Assembly (NCBI GenBank): GCA_963920525.1
Contig: OY986438.1
Span: 124,874,920-124,938,919, forward strand
Origin: Dichetophora obliterata
Lineage: Eukaryota > Arthropoda > Insecta > Diptera > Sciomyzidae
DNA length: 64,000 bases
Reading direction: 5' to 3'
Shown: positions 36,088 to 47,753 of the stretch, piece after piece
How the letters are laid out: each line of letters starts with the position of its first letter
Numbering within the stretch: position 1 is the stretch's first letter
The notes under the pieces: model-generated
Told to the model about the DNA's origin: nothing
Database searches by the model: none
Seen by the model: the letters and a program-made list of their open reading frames with translations, nothing else
Position numbers and translations under genes: made by a program

Positions 36088-36154
36088 ACCTGGCCAGGAA
36101 TCGATCGCGTACTTCTCTGGTTGTAAGTCGGCCGCTCAGCTCGCTAGGCTATCA
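36088..36154 (-). repeat. tRNA-like segment (SINE head)
   Basis: On the minus strand TAGCCTAGCGAGCTGAGCGG resembles an A-box region, and CGATCGATTCCTGG resembles a B box 40 bases later, the spacing of a tRNA. The anticodon stem does not pair well and the acceptor arms do not match, so it is more likely a tRNA-derived SINE head than a working tRNA. Confidence 0.45.
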
Positions 36155-36216
36155 AAGGAACTTCTTAGCATTAGTTCATTGCTCAACCGGCTTATGCTTC
36201 AGCGATTCGTTAACTT

Positions 36217-36277
36217 GTGTTCAACATTCGTTTAATATGCGTTCCACATTCGTTGAATATGCGTTCAACATTCGTTA
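36217..36277. repeat. 21-bp tandem repeat, three units
   Basis: The phrase GCGTTCAACATTCGTTGAAT recurs three times in a row with small changes (TGTGTTCAACATTCGTTTAA, GCGTTCCACATTCGTTGAAT, GCGTTCAACATTCGTTAAAA). Confidence 0.8.
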
Positions 36278-36978
36278 AAAATTTTATAGAAAAGAAAAAT
36301 TACCTAGCTTTTGATTATCTGCCTCGAATCGAGATGATTTATTACCTTCTTCGAGTGAGACTTTTGGTTCCTTAAATAGTATGTCCAACGTGCTTTGCTT
36401 TAAGCGCTTCATTGTTTAAAACTATTAAAATATCAAACTTGATAAAAATTCTGATTAGTTTCACTTGATTTTTCGACAGAATAATTTGCAGCCAGCAAAA
36501 TGGAATTTTACGCCACGTTAATACCTTAACTAACAATAAAGCTTTTCATTACCATTTGAATTTCACAGCCAGTTTCAGAAGAATTTTGTTCAATTTACAT
36601 ACATTCGTTCTACAAACTTTAGTGTTTTAGTAATACATAGGTAAAAAATGAAGTAAAACATTTTTATTGTATTAAATTTAACTTAAAAACTGCAAACCAG
36701 ACTAAGCATACACAATTTTCTATTTATCTTCATATTATGACAATATTAAATAAACATGCAATAACAATAGAGTTCAGCTACTACAGCTTTTTTGCACTTT
36801 CTCCGCATTAGATCATCTTATGAACCAGCCCAAATAACATTAAAATATCTCAATGATATCGACAAGAGCGGTCTAAAACAATTTAATGTGAGAAAAATTT
36901 ACCCAGCATAATATGGGTTGGGCTCAGGGGCAACACAAGACAAAACAACTAACCATGCATTTACATAGATCTATCTAA

Positions 36979-37380
36979 TCATACATTAGTTTTCAATCTA
37001 CTTTTGAGTTGACCTTTCGATAAGTTGACATCAAAAAAGCTACAGTTGCTAACAAAGGTACTCATGCGATGTAAAGGAGCAGTAGCCATATAATTTGTTA
37101 TACTAAATGGTAAGTAAATTAAATTGTTAGCATTTCTGCTGTTTCTACGGTTAGTGTTAAAATTTATAACAGTTAGGAGTTCTGGTGAATCGAATACACC
37201 AGTTATAAGTTGGTGTAAATATACGATATCTGCAGACTTCGTTCTCTCATTTAAAGATAGCATTTTTAATAGTTTTAAACGATGCTCATAAGGAGGAAGG
37301 TTTATAGTGTCAAATTCACTTAAGCCCCTAAGAGCAAACCGAATAAAACGTTTTTGGAATCTCTCTATACGTTCAACATG
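36979..37380 (-). pseudogene. LINE RT C-terminal region
   Basis: The frame reads HVERIERFQKRFIRFALRGL at the MITE junction and continues through NLPPYEHRLKLL, LSLNERTKSADIVYLHQLIT and SPELL to a C-terminal segment rich in Asn and Arg. This is the usual post-RT region of Jockey and CR1 group elements. It matches the shorter copy at 31451-31717. Confidence 0.75.
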
Positions 37381-37387
37381 TACATTG

Positions 37388-38353
37388 TAGGCTTGTGCTT
37401 AACAGTTCCAGAGACGGAACGGACATGGAACGATTCTTTTGAAGAAAGAAACTAGTTCACGGAAACATGTCCGTGGAACTATCTAGTTCCTTTGCTTATT
37501 TGAACTGTACAGACTATTTGGACACTCTGCTTGTTGAACTACAGAGGGAATTTTAAGCATGTCCGCGGAACTATCTAGTTCCTTTGTTTCACTGTAGAAC
37601 TATTTGAAGCATTTATTTAAATTGTGTGCTTGTTGAACTGCGGAGAAAATGTGTAAAGGTCCATGTAGATTTTCAACACATCGCTCTGACTAGTCTTAAA
37701 TCAATTGAACAGAATTTTTTGCTATTTTATTCTTTTATTTATATATTTTTAAATTAAAGAAAAACATTTCTTTAGTTTATATAAATAAAAGGAACTTCTA
37801 TCATTTAGTAAATATTTTCACTTAGTAAATAAAGTTCATGAAGTAAATTTATAAATTTGCTGAAAAGCGAGCAAAAATAATTTCCAATCAGTTCCTCATA
37901 AGCTCAAAACTCAGTTGCATCTTATAGTTCATCAGCTTTAAGCATGTTCGCGGAAATATATAGTTCCAGCAGTTCTCTTTATAAGAATGAAAGTAACAAA
38001 AGCATGTTCAATGTCATTTCGTGATTGTTCTGTTTCATATGTTAAAAGAAAAAATAAACAGCACTGCTGAACAATACACACAACTGAAATGACGATATAT
38101 CATTTTTAATTTTATCTATTATTTCTTTCACTCTCCTTCACCTGAATAATTGGCTTATTTTTCGTAGCTCAAACAACTCGATTAAGTTATGTAAGTGCGA
38201 AAGAGATGTCAGCTTATGTTGATCAATTAAAAAATTTTATTGCAATCGGAACTGTTTGGACATGCTTAAATCGTACAGATGGAATGATTGGAACTATGTC
38301 CGAGAGTGAACATAGTTCCATGAACTATGCAGGTCCGGAACGACCCAACTCTA
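37388..38353. mobile_element. hAT-like MITE inserted in the LINE, perfect 8-bp TSD
   Basis: The 966-bp element runs from TAGGCTTGTG to CCCAACTCTA; its ends are short, imperfect inverted repeats of the form TAGRSTTG. The flanks are GTACATTG at 37380-37387 and 38354-38361, a perfect 8-bp target duplication typical of hAT. The interior repeats CGGAACTATCTAGTTCC-type words in both orientations (for example about 37470-37490 and 37566-37585), which look like subterminal transposase-binding clusters. No open frame of note, so it is non-autonomous. Confidence 0.85.
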
Positions 38354-38363
38354 GTACATTGTA

Positions 38364-39459
38364 ACTTGGGGACAAAACTTGACTTGCATACTCTAAGTGA
38401 GGTCGCACAATTGCATAATACAGCGTTGTAATTGTGATCATACTATTTAATTCTTTGGCCCAGCGTTTCATAAACCCGAGCCTAGAAGATGCATATACCA
38501 AGATCTTTGACAGCATCTACACGACCTAAAGCAGTATCTTTTATCTTATAATCAAAAATTTAACTATTCCTTTTTCGCGAAAAGGTCATAGTTTGGCATT
38601 TATCTAGATTTAGAAACATATTATTTTTAGAACACCAAGTTTCAAAGGATTTCAAATCAGACTGGAGCAGATCTGAATTGTCTTTAGCATTTATTGTTCT
38701 GTATATTTTCATGTCATCTGCATAGATAAGTAAATGAGAGTGTTTGATGATGTGGGTTACATCATTAATGGCAAAAATAAACAGAATTGGACCAAGGTGG
38801 CTACCTTGAGAGACACCTGATTCAGCAATAAATTCAGCTGACAATACGCCTCGAAATCGTATTTGATAAGATCGCTCTGTCAGATACAATTGAATCCAGC
38901 TTACAAAAAATTGTGGAAAACCCATTAACTTTAGTTTAAATAGAATTAAGTTGTGTGGCTGTTTATCAAATGCTTTACTAAAATCAGTGTAAATACAGTT
39001 GACCTGATTACCTGAATAAAATTAATTTAAGGAAAACGTTGTAAAATCGAGGAGATTAGACACAGTGGATCTGCCAGTAACAAATCCATGCTGACGAGTT
39101 GTCATGACCTTCCCACAGTGAATTTTCACACGATCATACACGAGCCGCTCAAAAAGTTTTGGAATCGACGAGAGTTTCGCGTTAGGCCTGTAGTTGTTTA
39201 TATCGTTCTTACAACCTTTTTTATAAATAGGGCTTATAAAAGATTTTTTCCAAAAAAGTGGAAAAAGACTTTCGCTAATTGATTTGTTGAATAACATGGA
39301 CAGTGGCTGACTTAGAACGGAACCGCATCGTGTTAACACTGCGGCAGGAATTCCATCAGGTCCAGCATTAAAATCCTCATCGATCAATCCAATATACCTT
39401 AAAATATCCTCTGAAGTAAAGGATATAGAATCCAACGAAACACTGGGTGTAGAGTTCAT
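38364..39459 (-). pseudogene. LINE reverse transcriptase domain
   Basis: Pieces in order on the minus strand: FTSEDILRYIGLIDEDFNAG and PDGIPAAVL, then KKSFISPIYKKGCKNDINNY (39022-39459); VSQGSHLGPILFIFAINDV and YADD with NMFLNLDKCQ (38560-38925); then RLGFMKRWAKEL and RPHLEYASQVLSPSYNV (38364-38516). The palm carries the YADD catalytic pair. Frames are separated by stops or shifts near 38930-39020 and 38520-38560, and the segment with the first palm Asp falls in the broken part. Confidence 0.8.
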
Positions 39460-39625
39460 ATATTCAAAGTACTCTTCATCAGGATTAAAAGAGTCCGAAC
39501 AAAATGACGCTTTAACGAGATTGGCAAATAGACCATAAATTACGACGGGATCGACAGTAAATCCGTCAGAGGTTTTAAATGATGAAGGGAATCCATCAGA
39601 TTTTTTTTTTGGTGTTTATGAAACC

Positions 39626-40560
39626 TCAGAATTTCTTTGGATCGGACAAAATTCTCAGCTTAATACTTTCTAAATAATTGTGATACAAGGTAGCTGAGCA
39701 ATTTTCAAAATCCAGAAACAAACGCTTGTAGATTTCTAGGTCATTCAAGTCTAAGCTACAGACATATTTTTTCCATGCCCTATTCCTGCTCTTGCGAAGA
39801 ATCTTTAACTCCTTTGTGTACAAGGGGTAAGCACAATTTTTCGTAAATTTAAGGCTATACGGCACGGACAAAGAAAACATAGCAAAGTTGTCCATATAAA
39901 AAAAAATTAAGTGAATCATCAAGAGTGTTATTATTAACATATTTTAAAATTACATGAAGTTTACTTTGAAGTAAATGATTCTTCAAATGATTCTTCAAAT
40001 GATTCAAATGATTCTTCAAAAAGTCAGCTTTTTTAAAATTGAATTCATAAAATTTATCTATTGAGTTAGACTATACAATATTATCCCTGTCTGATTTGTA
40101 CCATATGCTCAATGGTGGATGGTGTTCATCAACAGCAGTCAAAGCATGAGGAGCCCTCTCAACAATCACATTGTTACTGTCTGTAGTTAAGACCAGGTCA
40201 AGAAGTCTTTCACGACTATTATAAATACAACTCACTTGTTGTTAGTCAGAACATATATTATCAACAAATATATGCTCTTGGCGTGTCTTCGAATTAGATG
40301 CACAAAAATATGTATCATCGTCAGAAGATTCCCATTTCAAGTCAGGCAGATTAAAATCACCTAACAATAAAATGTCGTCATTAACGTCAATAATGCTTAT
40401 AACGTATTCTATTCAATCCGCAAGGCTTGCATAAACTTCTACACTGCTCTTAGGAGGAACGTATGCATTAATAAGATATACATTAGAATTGCAATGTTCA
40501 ACCTTAATGCATATAAGTTCGATGTTAGCAGAGCAGGGAATAACAATAATTTGGAATACT
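39626..40560 (-). pseudogene. LINE endonuclease and linker, decayed
   Basis: At 40090-40560 the minus strand reads NAYVPPKSSVEVYA, ILLLGDFNLPDLKW and HIFVDN, the GDFN motif being a core element of LINE AP-endonucleases. At 39626-39940 comes a linker with KELKILRKSRNRAWKKYVCS and LESIKLRILSDPKKF. Both lie upstream of the RT in element order. Stops and a 13-bp tandem (GATTCTTCAAAT, about 39968-40020) break the frame. Confidence 0.7.
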
Positions 40561-40639
40561 GTGTTTTTTATTTTATATATAAAAAATTCTGGATAGCTTA
40601 GGGGGGTTTGAACTTCCTAAACTCCCTTTATCTACGGCG

Positions 40640-41160
40640 TTGGTATCAATACATCTTATATATAAAAAGCAAAACACTTTCTGTCACTCTGTCTGTCTCT
40701 GTGTGTGATGCCTATAGACTCCAAAACTACTGGACCGATTGAGCTGAAATGTTGGCAATCGATTTATTTCAGGTAGGAAATTTTAAAAAAATAATTACCA
40801 CACCCCCCCTTTTTACCGCCCGTAAATAAAAAAATGCAATATTTAAGACGGTTTGGTTCCTATAAGACTAAATTTTGGTAATTTAGTTCGTATGGTTACT
40901 ATCGAAAACTTTTCTAAAAATGGGCATCCAAGTCCCCTTTTACCGCCCACAAATCAATGAACATGCTTTACTTCAGACGATTTTGTCAGCAACTGTACTA
41001 CAGCTTGGTTTTAAAAAAAGACACCACTAAAATGGTGAATATATTTATATTTAGGCTCACATTTAACAAGTCAAGTTCTCAGTTGTACCGGTTACGAGCA
41101 AAGAAACCTGTGTGCTTAGTTGGAGTATGTAACGATTTGCGTGTAATTCGCAAATCTTAG
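40640..41160 (+). repeat. Dispersed repeat with GACTCCAAAACTACTGGACC
   Basis: Starts with TCTTATATATAAAAAGCAAA, a TCTGTCTCTG microsatellite and ATAGACTCCAAAACTACTGG then ACCGATTGAGCTGAAATG. This is a familiar sequence style in insect repeats; the inverted complement style is seen at 30480-30680. The element class was not determined. Frames here, such as 40957-41160, have no domain. Confidence 0.45.
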
Positions 41161-41219
41161 AGGTATTCCAGAGATACTTTTGTTACATCTTTAAGTGACA
41201 TGAACTTCGATGAGTCATG

Positions 41220-41660
41220 TTATTCTAGGCGTCGTCCAGCGTCCTCCCTTGCTAAACTGTCTGCCATCTCATTCCCCCCAATTGTGTGGTGGCTAGGGGC
41301 CCAGTAGATGCGAACTCTCTTGGAAGCAAATAGTGCATTTAGTGCATCTCTGCCAGCCAGGATATTTTTGGACTTGATGGTAGCGGAGCGCATGGGCTTA
41401 ATCAACGCTTGGCTGTCGACGAAGATATTAATGCAAGAGAGATGTGTGCCCATACCGAGGACTATCTCTACGACCTTCCTTATGGTGAATACTTTCACCT
41501 GGAAGATGCTTCAGTGATTCGGAAGTTTGTTTGGCTGCCTTATAGTACGCTCTGTACAATACATATTCGCACCTATCCCAGTAGACATTTTATAGCCGTC
41601 TGTAAATATGTTGACCACCAGCTGTGCTTGTTCTATACCTCTGCCCTAGTCGTTTGGTCT
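41220..41660 (-). pseudogene. LINE RNase H fragment, second copy
   Basis: On the minus strand the start reads NIFTDGYKMSTGIGANMYC (catalytic Asp present). After one stop it continues KVFTIRKVVEIV, where the catalytic Glu is replaced, then INIFVDSQALIK with the third acid, and RVRIYWAPSHHTIGGNEMAD, the conserved C-terminal His and Asp motifs. It is a nearly complete RNase H of a non-LTR element related to the one at 22147-22434. No RT is attached here. Confidence 0.8.
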
Positions 41661-43235
41661 TAGAAGAAGTGTTAGAAAATATTGAAAAGATATTCCATAA
41701 ATTTAATCCAACATTTTTTTATGAGTATATATCAGAGATATCTGATAGTGTTTTGTTCTTACTTTTCACCTTTTTTTAATGCTTTTGTTGAACTTTTTAT
41801 AATTGGCACAAATGCTTAGTGAAACCGAGGTATTGTTGTGTTTAACCTTAAAAATACCCATATAATTTAATTGCTCTGAATGACAAATACTGAAGCTGCT
41901 GCTGCAAATACAGGAAGTCTGGATGATGTTAGTTCTGCAAATGAGCAAATAGGACAGACACATTGTTAACCCGACACAAAACAGTGTTGAAGAGCAAAGC
42001 AAATAAAAGTAAAGAATACGATAGAAAAGTTGCAGCTCTATAAATATTTACTTGCCACAGATAGATATACAAGCAAAAGAGCCTGCAATAACTCGTAAAG
42101 AGTTTGTATTTGTGTGGACGTGTGTGTATATGTGTGTTTTTGTGAATGGACAGCATATTAAATTAAAAGTCACAGATTGTCAGCCAATTAGAACGAAACC
42201 AAAACGAGACACTAAAGAAAATCACCAACGAAGCAAACAATAAAGAGTATGAAAAATTTGAGTTTATGCCATCAAAAACCGCACCAAAACTGACGAAACA
42301 ACGGCTAGGATCCCATGCAGCTACAGCTTCACTTTGTACTCATCTAGGCAACAATAATGGAAAGGCTTGTCTTGTGAGTCATCAACAGTATCCTCCTCCT
42401 CCCCCATCTATCACCAGCAGGATCATCATCATTTTCTGCAGCAGTGTAGCACCATATGGTTGGCTTCATGCACTCAGCTACATAAAAATGTGCCAAATTA
42501 TTTTAAACAAAAAAAAAAAATACGAAAATGAAATAAAGCCAAGTTAAGATAGCAAAATGTTCTTAAATTGCTTACAACCAACTAGTTATCTAGTTGGCCT
42601 TTCGTGATGATGATAATAATAATGATGATGAAGAGAAGCTTTACTAAGCAGTTACCACTTGGCTATACATTAATAATTTGCATTGAAGTCATGTTCTGTG
42701 AAGCCCTGCATAATGAACTGGTGGTTTTTGGCTTGTGGTTGTGTTTTCTTTCCTCCTTTTGTTTTGTGTTAATTTTTTTAACACTCTCAGTCACATTGTA
42801 TTCATTATAGTTTATGCAGCTGCATTCCTGACCATAGATACACTATACATAGTTGTCTTCTTCGTCTTCAGCCACTATATATATTTGTTTAAGCTGCAAC
42901 ACTTGGCATCAGATCGACCGAGCTTATAATGACAGACAATCACTGACTGCCTAACAAGAGTTGAATAGTCTAGAAAGGGTAAGGTTATGGTATGGTTTTT
43001 TTTTTGTTCCTCTACTATGTCATGTTTTAGCCATCATGTCTTGATAGCAAAATTTGTTTTTGTTCTCTTTTTGATGTGATTTTTTAATAGTTTCCACTTA
43101 AGTGTCATATTAATTAGTTGTAATGGCAAAAGATAGCCAATGTTTCACTAATTTAGTCAATTTGCGGGAATGAGAGTCATTAGCAAAGCAGTTCTGTTTC
43201 CTTTGTTTCCGCTAATTAGCTATTTTTTATAGGGT
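41661..43235. other. Non-coding stretch, somewhat less AT-rich
   Basis: No exon is supported. Frames at 42052-42243, 42266-42547 and 42604-42810 arise from simple sequence (CCTCCTCC, TGATGATAATAAT, TTTT runs). The patch at 42240-42500 has balanced composition and could be conserved intronic or UTR sequence. Confidence 0.35.
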
Positions 43236-43296
43236 TGAACGTGCGCTAGCCATTTCTATCCCTCGTTTGCTGGCGCAAGTTAAAAATTCCAAGCTA

Positions 43297-43516
43297 TTGC
43301 TTGGTTTTCACTATGTAATTTTTATGACGACTCAAAATGTTATCACCTGAAATATCACCTTAATAAAAAAAAACTCTAGAACATTTTCTGCATTTAATAA
43401 TTTATGTGGTTTTAAATTTCCAAGATTATCAAAGTCAGAAAAATGGCAACATGTTGTTATTTTCAATTTGATTGACAACAACTGACCACTAAAAATAACA
43501 TAGTGAAAACCAAGCA
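43297..43516. mobile_element. 220-bp Tc1/mariner-type MITE
   Basis: Ends are TTGCTTGGTTTTCACTATGT and its near-perfect reverse complement (ACATAGTGAAAACCAAGCA), flanked by TA on both sides (43295-43296 and 43517-43518). The TA duplication is characteristic of Tc1/mariner transposition. It interrupts LINE homology exactly between AATTCCAAGC and TTAGGTTGTCC. Confidence 0.85.
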
Positions 43517-43767
43517 TAAGTTAGGTTGTCCTCTACTTGGTCTTTCCAACGAAGATGAGGTCATTCTCTTCTGCGCTTACAGCCACTGGGTACCGAATCG
43601 AATATTTTCTTTACTGGAGCATTGTCTTTCATGCACTGAACATGACCTAGCCAGCGAAGCTGATCGATTTTAATCCAATTGACTATGTCGATGTCGGCAC
43701 TTAGCTCGTACATCCACCGTATTCGGTACTCGCCATTGACGCAGATTGGTCCGTAGATCATACAGAG

Positions 43768-43936
43768 CAAGGCTCATTTATAAGGTTGCGGCACTTGAGA
43801 GCGAGCTCGGTTGAACTGTCAAAATAGATGAAAATAAATCAAGAAATAGAACAAAGAAAAGCACATTGACAGTTCAAGCGAAGGCGGAAAAAGAGCTCAT
43901 TTCTCTCAAGTGCCACAACCTTAAAAAAGAGCCTTG
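43768..43936. mobile_element. 169-bp hAT-like MITE
   Basis: Inverted ends CAAGGCTC...GAGCCTTG extend over about 40 bp (AAGGTTGCGGCACTTGAGAG against CTCTCAAGTGCCACAACCTT). Flanks are ATACAGAG and GTACAGAG, an 8-bp duplication with one mismatch. No coding sequence. Confidence 0.8.
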
Positions 43937-44205
43937 GTACAGAGATCTTACTGGACCCAAAGTAACACCTGTTGATATCGTTGGTTGAGTTAATGCTGGA
44001 TTCCAGATAGACAAAGTCCTTTACAACTTCGAAGTAGGTATTGTTAACTGTTACGTGGGTTCCAAGACGCAGGGACTCTTTGTGTGTTGACACCAAGTAT
44101 TTCGTCTTAACTACATTCACTGCCAGATACATTTAACTTGACTCTTTTTCTAATCTAGAGAATGCTGCACTGACTTCCTGTGCATTATGGCCAATGATAT
44201 CCAAG

Positions 44206-45935
44206 TACAATATCAATATCAAATTTAAAAACATTGCTTTTATTTTTAAAAAAGATTTGTAAAAATTGTTAATTGTAAAAACATAATAGTGAAAATAGAT
44301 TTATCTATATTTCTATATATAGTAGATTTCACCAAACGCATGTCCGCCATCTTTGTGAGCGCATGAATGTGACGTCAGTTTTGACAAGGAAGAGAGTGTC
44401 AAACTGACTGAAAAAAAAAACGTAGTAAACATTTTTTTATAGTTGGATCCGTTTTCAAAGTCTCCTCATTTTCTTATGCAATCTTATTATGTGTTAAATA
44501 AAATAAACATATATATTAAAAAAACGCTTGTCCAGTAAAAATATTACTATTTTTCATAACAATCTTTGATAAAATTTCATATCTTATAACAAAAAAGCAG
44601 CTATGTTGCTCGATTTATTTTGGGGGCGGTCTGACTGTTTCTTTCATTGTATTTCGTTTGTTTCCCAAAAAGCCAATTAGATTCATTTGCTTAGTTGCGT
44701 TAATTGTGAATGTGTTCTTTTTGTGTGGATGTGTTCTTACATGTGACGTACGATGCGCAGTAGATTTCCATTTCTGCGCACTCATGGCGGGATCTTATAT
44801 ATGAATTTGTGAGACATATCAGGTTTTTCGAAAATACGATAAACCGGTAGCTATTTACTAGCACAATCATTTCTAAAAATTTTGGGTCGAAAAAATTTTT
44901 ATTTTTAAAGTTATTGGCATTTATCAGGGCAGAATATCCAGGTAGATGCAATTCGGAAAGCAAAAAACGAGAAAGCAAGACATTGGCATAGCTATAATGT
45001 CACTATTGACAATTTATTTTTATTCGTTCAGCCATAGGGATGTATAATTTTCTTGTAACCGTATAATTCAATTGAGTACCCAGATTTTATGTATGAACAT
45101 GTAAAAAAACTTAATAAGAATCTTAAAAATTTAAAAAAATGAGCCGTGTTTTAAGATATAATACAGAATTAATTTTATTTTGGCCTTAAATTAAGCAAAT
45201 GAAAGTTTGCTTTTAATATAATTTTCATTCGACTACTTATTTCGATTGTTTAGTAACCAATTTTTTTGTGTAGCTATGTAAGGCTGCTTTAAACTGACAC
45301 AATAGATTTTGACAAGTGGAATTGCTGTTGTAAAACATAAAATTTATTTAATGAAATCGACGATTGTTTGCTAATTTTATCGTGTTGGAACGGAAGCTAA
45401 CAATTGATGAATATTTTTCGAATTATCGCGACTGGAAGAATTTATAAGCAGTCCAGGAAAGACATTGTCAAACCTGAAGTGTCGATAAACATTTGCAATC
45501 ACCGCAATTTAAATGCTCAAGCTGAACTGCTTGGGAGTACATGCTATTCACGTTGAAGTCCACCGAAATGAAACTGGATGTGCTAAATTCAAGAAACATT
45601 TTTAAAATAATTATGTGTACTGTGTTGCAAGTAACTATGCTCTGTGTAATTTTCAAATGTTGAATGACATTAATAATTTTCTGTGACTTTGAAAAAATAA
45701 TTTAATTAATTGTCCTTAAGATTGCAGCTACGTTTTAAATTCGATCCGATCGACAATAAGGAACATTCGAATTACTACATTAAAAACAACAAACCTTTGC
45801 ATTTTTTTAAATAAAATTTTATCCAATAAGAAAGTCAAAATTGATAACATTTTCAAAACAGCTAATTTTGACATTATAACTACGCCTTTGTTATTGTATT
45901 GTTGTCGGAGAGAGCGTATTTCTAGTGCATCTACC
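44206..45935. other. AT-rich non-coding stretch
   Basis: GCATGTCCGCCATCTTTGTG near 44340 and ACTCATGGCGGGATC near 44780 are roughly inverted and might be old MITE ends. Otherwise nothing is supported; the frames at 44700-44978 and 45468-45656 have no domain. Confidence 0.35.
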
Positions 45936-46249
45936 CATGATACAAAAATTTATCAGGTAGCCGCGCACACAACCTATTTTCTCACAACCTATCAGCTGCG
46001 GATGACGAACGTCAAATAAAAGAAAACATAAAACGAACGTTCTTTTTTGAAAATTTTTTGCAAAATTTTTCTTTTTCTATATTGTGTTGTTTAAAATTGA
46101 TATATTTTCTTTGTGTGACAAAAAACATTTTTGATATCTCCATTTTGCATCAGCTGCCATAGCAACCATAGTACGCTCTCGATTTTCTATTGTTTGACTT
46201 TCGTCATCCGCAGCTAAAGTTGTGCGGCTACTTGGTTAGTTATATTATG
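45936..46249. mobile_element. Inverted-repeat element with TAGCTGCGGATGACGAA arms
   Basis: Arms GGTAGCCGCGCACACAACCT with AGCTGCGGATGACGAACGTC on the left (from 45956), and GACTTTCGTCATCCGCAGCT with GTTGTGCGGCTACTTGG on the right, are inverted. The 9-bp GCATCTACC lies just outside each end (45927-45935 and 46250-46258) and may be a target duplication. The interior is AT-rich. Confidence 0.6.
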
Positions 46250-46843
46250 CATCTACCTGGTTCTTCTGCCATGGCATTTATAATTTAGGGAATTTTGTTA
46301 TTTGTTTTCTTCTTTTTTCTGTATCATAGTAACCGTTCGACCTATTTTCATGAAATTTGTGTATGTTATTAAGGGAAAGTTATACTTATTAATATTTTTT
46401 TTCTTCGATTTGAACAATATGTGCTTGTTGACGAATTTTTTAAAACAAATTGTGATAAAACTATGTTCTGGAGCATAAAAAAATTGAAAAAAATCACAAA
46501 TATGCTCAAAGTATAATTAAATATCCAAAAAAAATTTAACATGCGTTGTTTTTTAGTTTAGAACCTATGGCTATTTGAACTCAACGCTCCATAACATTTT
46601 CCTCAAATTTGATTCGTCGCCTCATTATTTAACGCTTCATAACATTTGCGGACGCTGATTGAGCGAGTTAGCATGTGATTCTTAGGGAACGTTTATTAAA
46701 CAAATTTTTTTTTGCTAACGTTTGTAGAAAATTTATAAGAAATTAATTCGCATCATATTTTTATTTAAATAATTTTTTATTAAAAATTATATAAGCATCA
46801 AATACATATGAATTCGATTAAAAGTAAACATATCTATTGAAAA

Positions 46844-47059
46844 ATGAAAAAAATATTTTTTATTTGTATTTTGAAAAAAATTTGTATTTGTCAAAGGACA
46901 TTCATCTCAACAAAACTCAAGAAAAACTCTAACCGACAAATTGTGCAAATGTATTTTGAGATTAAGCGATGGAACATTATATTTCACTTTTTACTCACTC
47001 GTTTGGCACTTTTGTTAACACTAATATGTTTTCTTCAAATTCATTCAGTTCCCTGCTAA
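46844..47059 (+). other. Open frame inside the foldback, no gene support
   Basis: A 71-codon frame rich in Lys, Ile and Phe lies in AT-rich DNA inside a transposable element. It shows no domain. Kept as a note only. Confidence 0.08.
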
Positions 47060-47090
47060 AGCGGGGAAATCCCTAAATATTGTGTGGAAC

Positions 47091-47753
47091 TAGGGATATT
47101 CGATATACATACATCGATGCATCGGACTTACTCGATGTTTACAATTCGATACATCGACTTGATCCGATGTTTTGAAAAGCTTTTAATATGCTCGATGGAT
47201 CGATGTATTTTCATATAACATCGAATGAATTTTAACCACCTAATGAAACTATTATAAAAAAAAATAAAAAAAAATAATTAAAAAGGAAAACACTGGAAAT
47301 AGGACCTTAATACTGGAATTTCTATGATTGTAAAGGCTTTTTTGTTTTTACTTTTTGTAATAATTATGACCAATATTCTCATATATTGACAATTTTTTTT
47401 TAGAATAACCAATATTCTTATTTTTATTGCTTTTATGTTTTTTAATAAACAACAACTGAATCAGAGATTGATTGTAAAAAATTTTGTTTTTCTTTTCCTT
47501 AGTTACGGATAAAAGGTGTGCGGACAAGGACAGGGGTTTTGTAGGAGCTTTTAATAAATTAAAATAGTCATAGTTAAATTAAAAATAGTTAAGGAAGGGG
47601 CTGACTTTAGCATTGTGACGCAATGCTAGAAAAAGTACTCGATTCTTAGAAAACATCGATGTTTCTCAACGATATATCGGAAAGTATCGATGCACTGTCT
47701 CGATGCATTACATCGAAAAAAACAGCGATGTATTTTCCAAGTGGACACCCCTA
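47091..47753. mobile_element. hAT-like MITE rich in ATCGATG motifs
   Basis: The 663-bp element runs from TAGGGATATTC to GGACACCCCTA and is flanked by TGTGGAAC and TTTGGAAC (8 bp, one mismatch), as for hAT insertions. Near both ends the words CATCGATG, TCGATACATCGA, GATCGATGTA and AACATCGATGTTT are clustered. They may be subterminal transposase-binding sites. Some resemble TATCGATA-type boundary-factor sites of flies. No transposase. Confidence 0.8.

Larger units (their letters stand above)
35223..36978. other. Non-coding stretch with small repeats
   Basis: It contains a (TAATG)n run at about 35593-35617, a tRNA-like segment at 36088-36154 and a 21-bp tandem at 36217-36277. No coding exon is seen. 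Confidence 0.4.
36979..40560 (-). mobile_element. Jockey/CR1-like non-LTR retrotransposon, split by a MITE
   Basis: On the minus strand, domains run from a decayed AP-endonuclease (about 40090-40560), through a linker (39626-39940), RT fingers and palm (39022-39459, 38560-38925), thumb (38364-38516) and C-terminal region (36979-37380). Frame breaks occur between each piece. A 966-bp hAT MITE interrupts the thumb at 37388-38353. Removing one copy of its 8-bp target duplication joins the frame exactly within PSYNV-HVERIERFQK. No 3' tail was fixed. Confidence 0.85.
43240..44205 (-). pseudogene. RTE-like LINE fragment carrying two MITEs
   Basis: It aligns with the 3' part of the RTE-like copy at 54561-55924. 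Shared minus-strand peptides are IYGPICVNGEYRIRW, ADIDIV, RWLGHVQ-MKD-APVKK, FDSVPSG, and upstream TKYLVSTHKES, RLGTHVTVNNT and FVYLESSINSTNDI. A 220-bp MITE interrupts it at 43297-43516 and a 169-bp MITE at 43768-43936. Next to the second MITE a block of LINE sequence is also missing. The left limit resembles the 3' end of the intact copy, near GCGC(C)AGCCATTTCT. Confidence 0.85.

Noticed and set aside
36088..36154. tRNA gene
   Set aside because: Anticodon and acceptor stems do not fold; treated as a tRNA-derived repeat.
42266..42547. Proline-rich small protein
   Set aside because: The frame depends on a CCTCCTCC microsatellite and an A-run, with no domain.
44340..44790. MITE bounded by CCGCCAT/ATGGCGG words
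   Set aside because: Only a few bases are inverted and the surrounding sequence does not align, so it may be chance.
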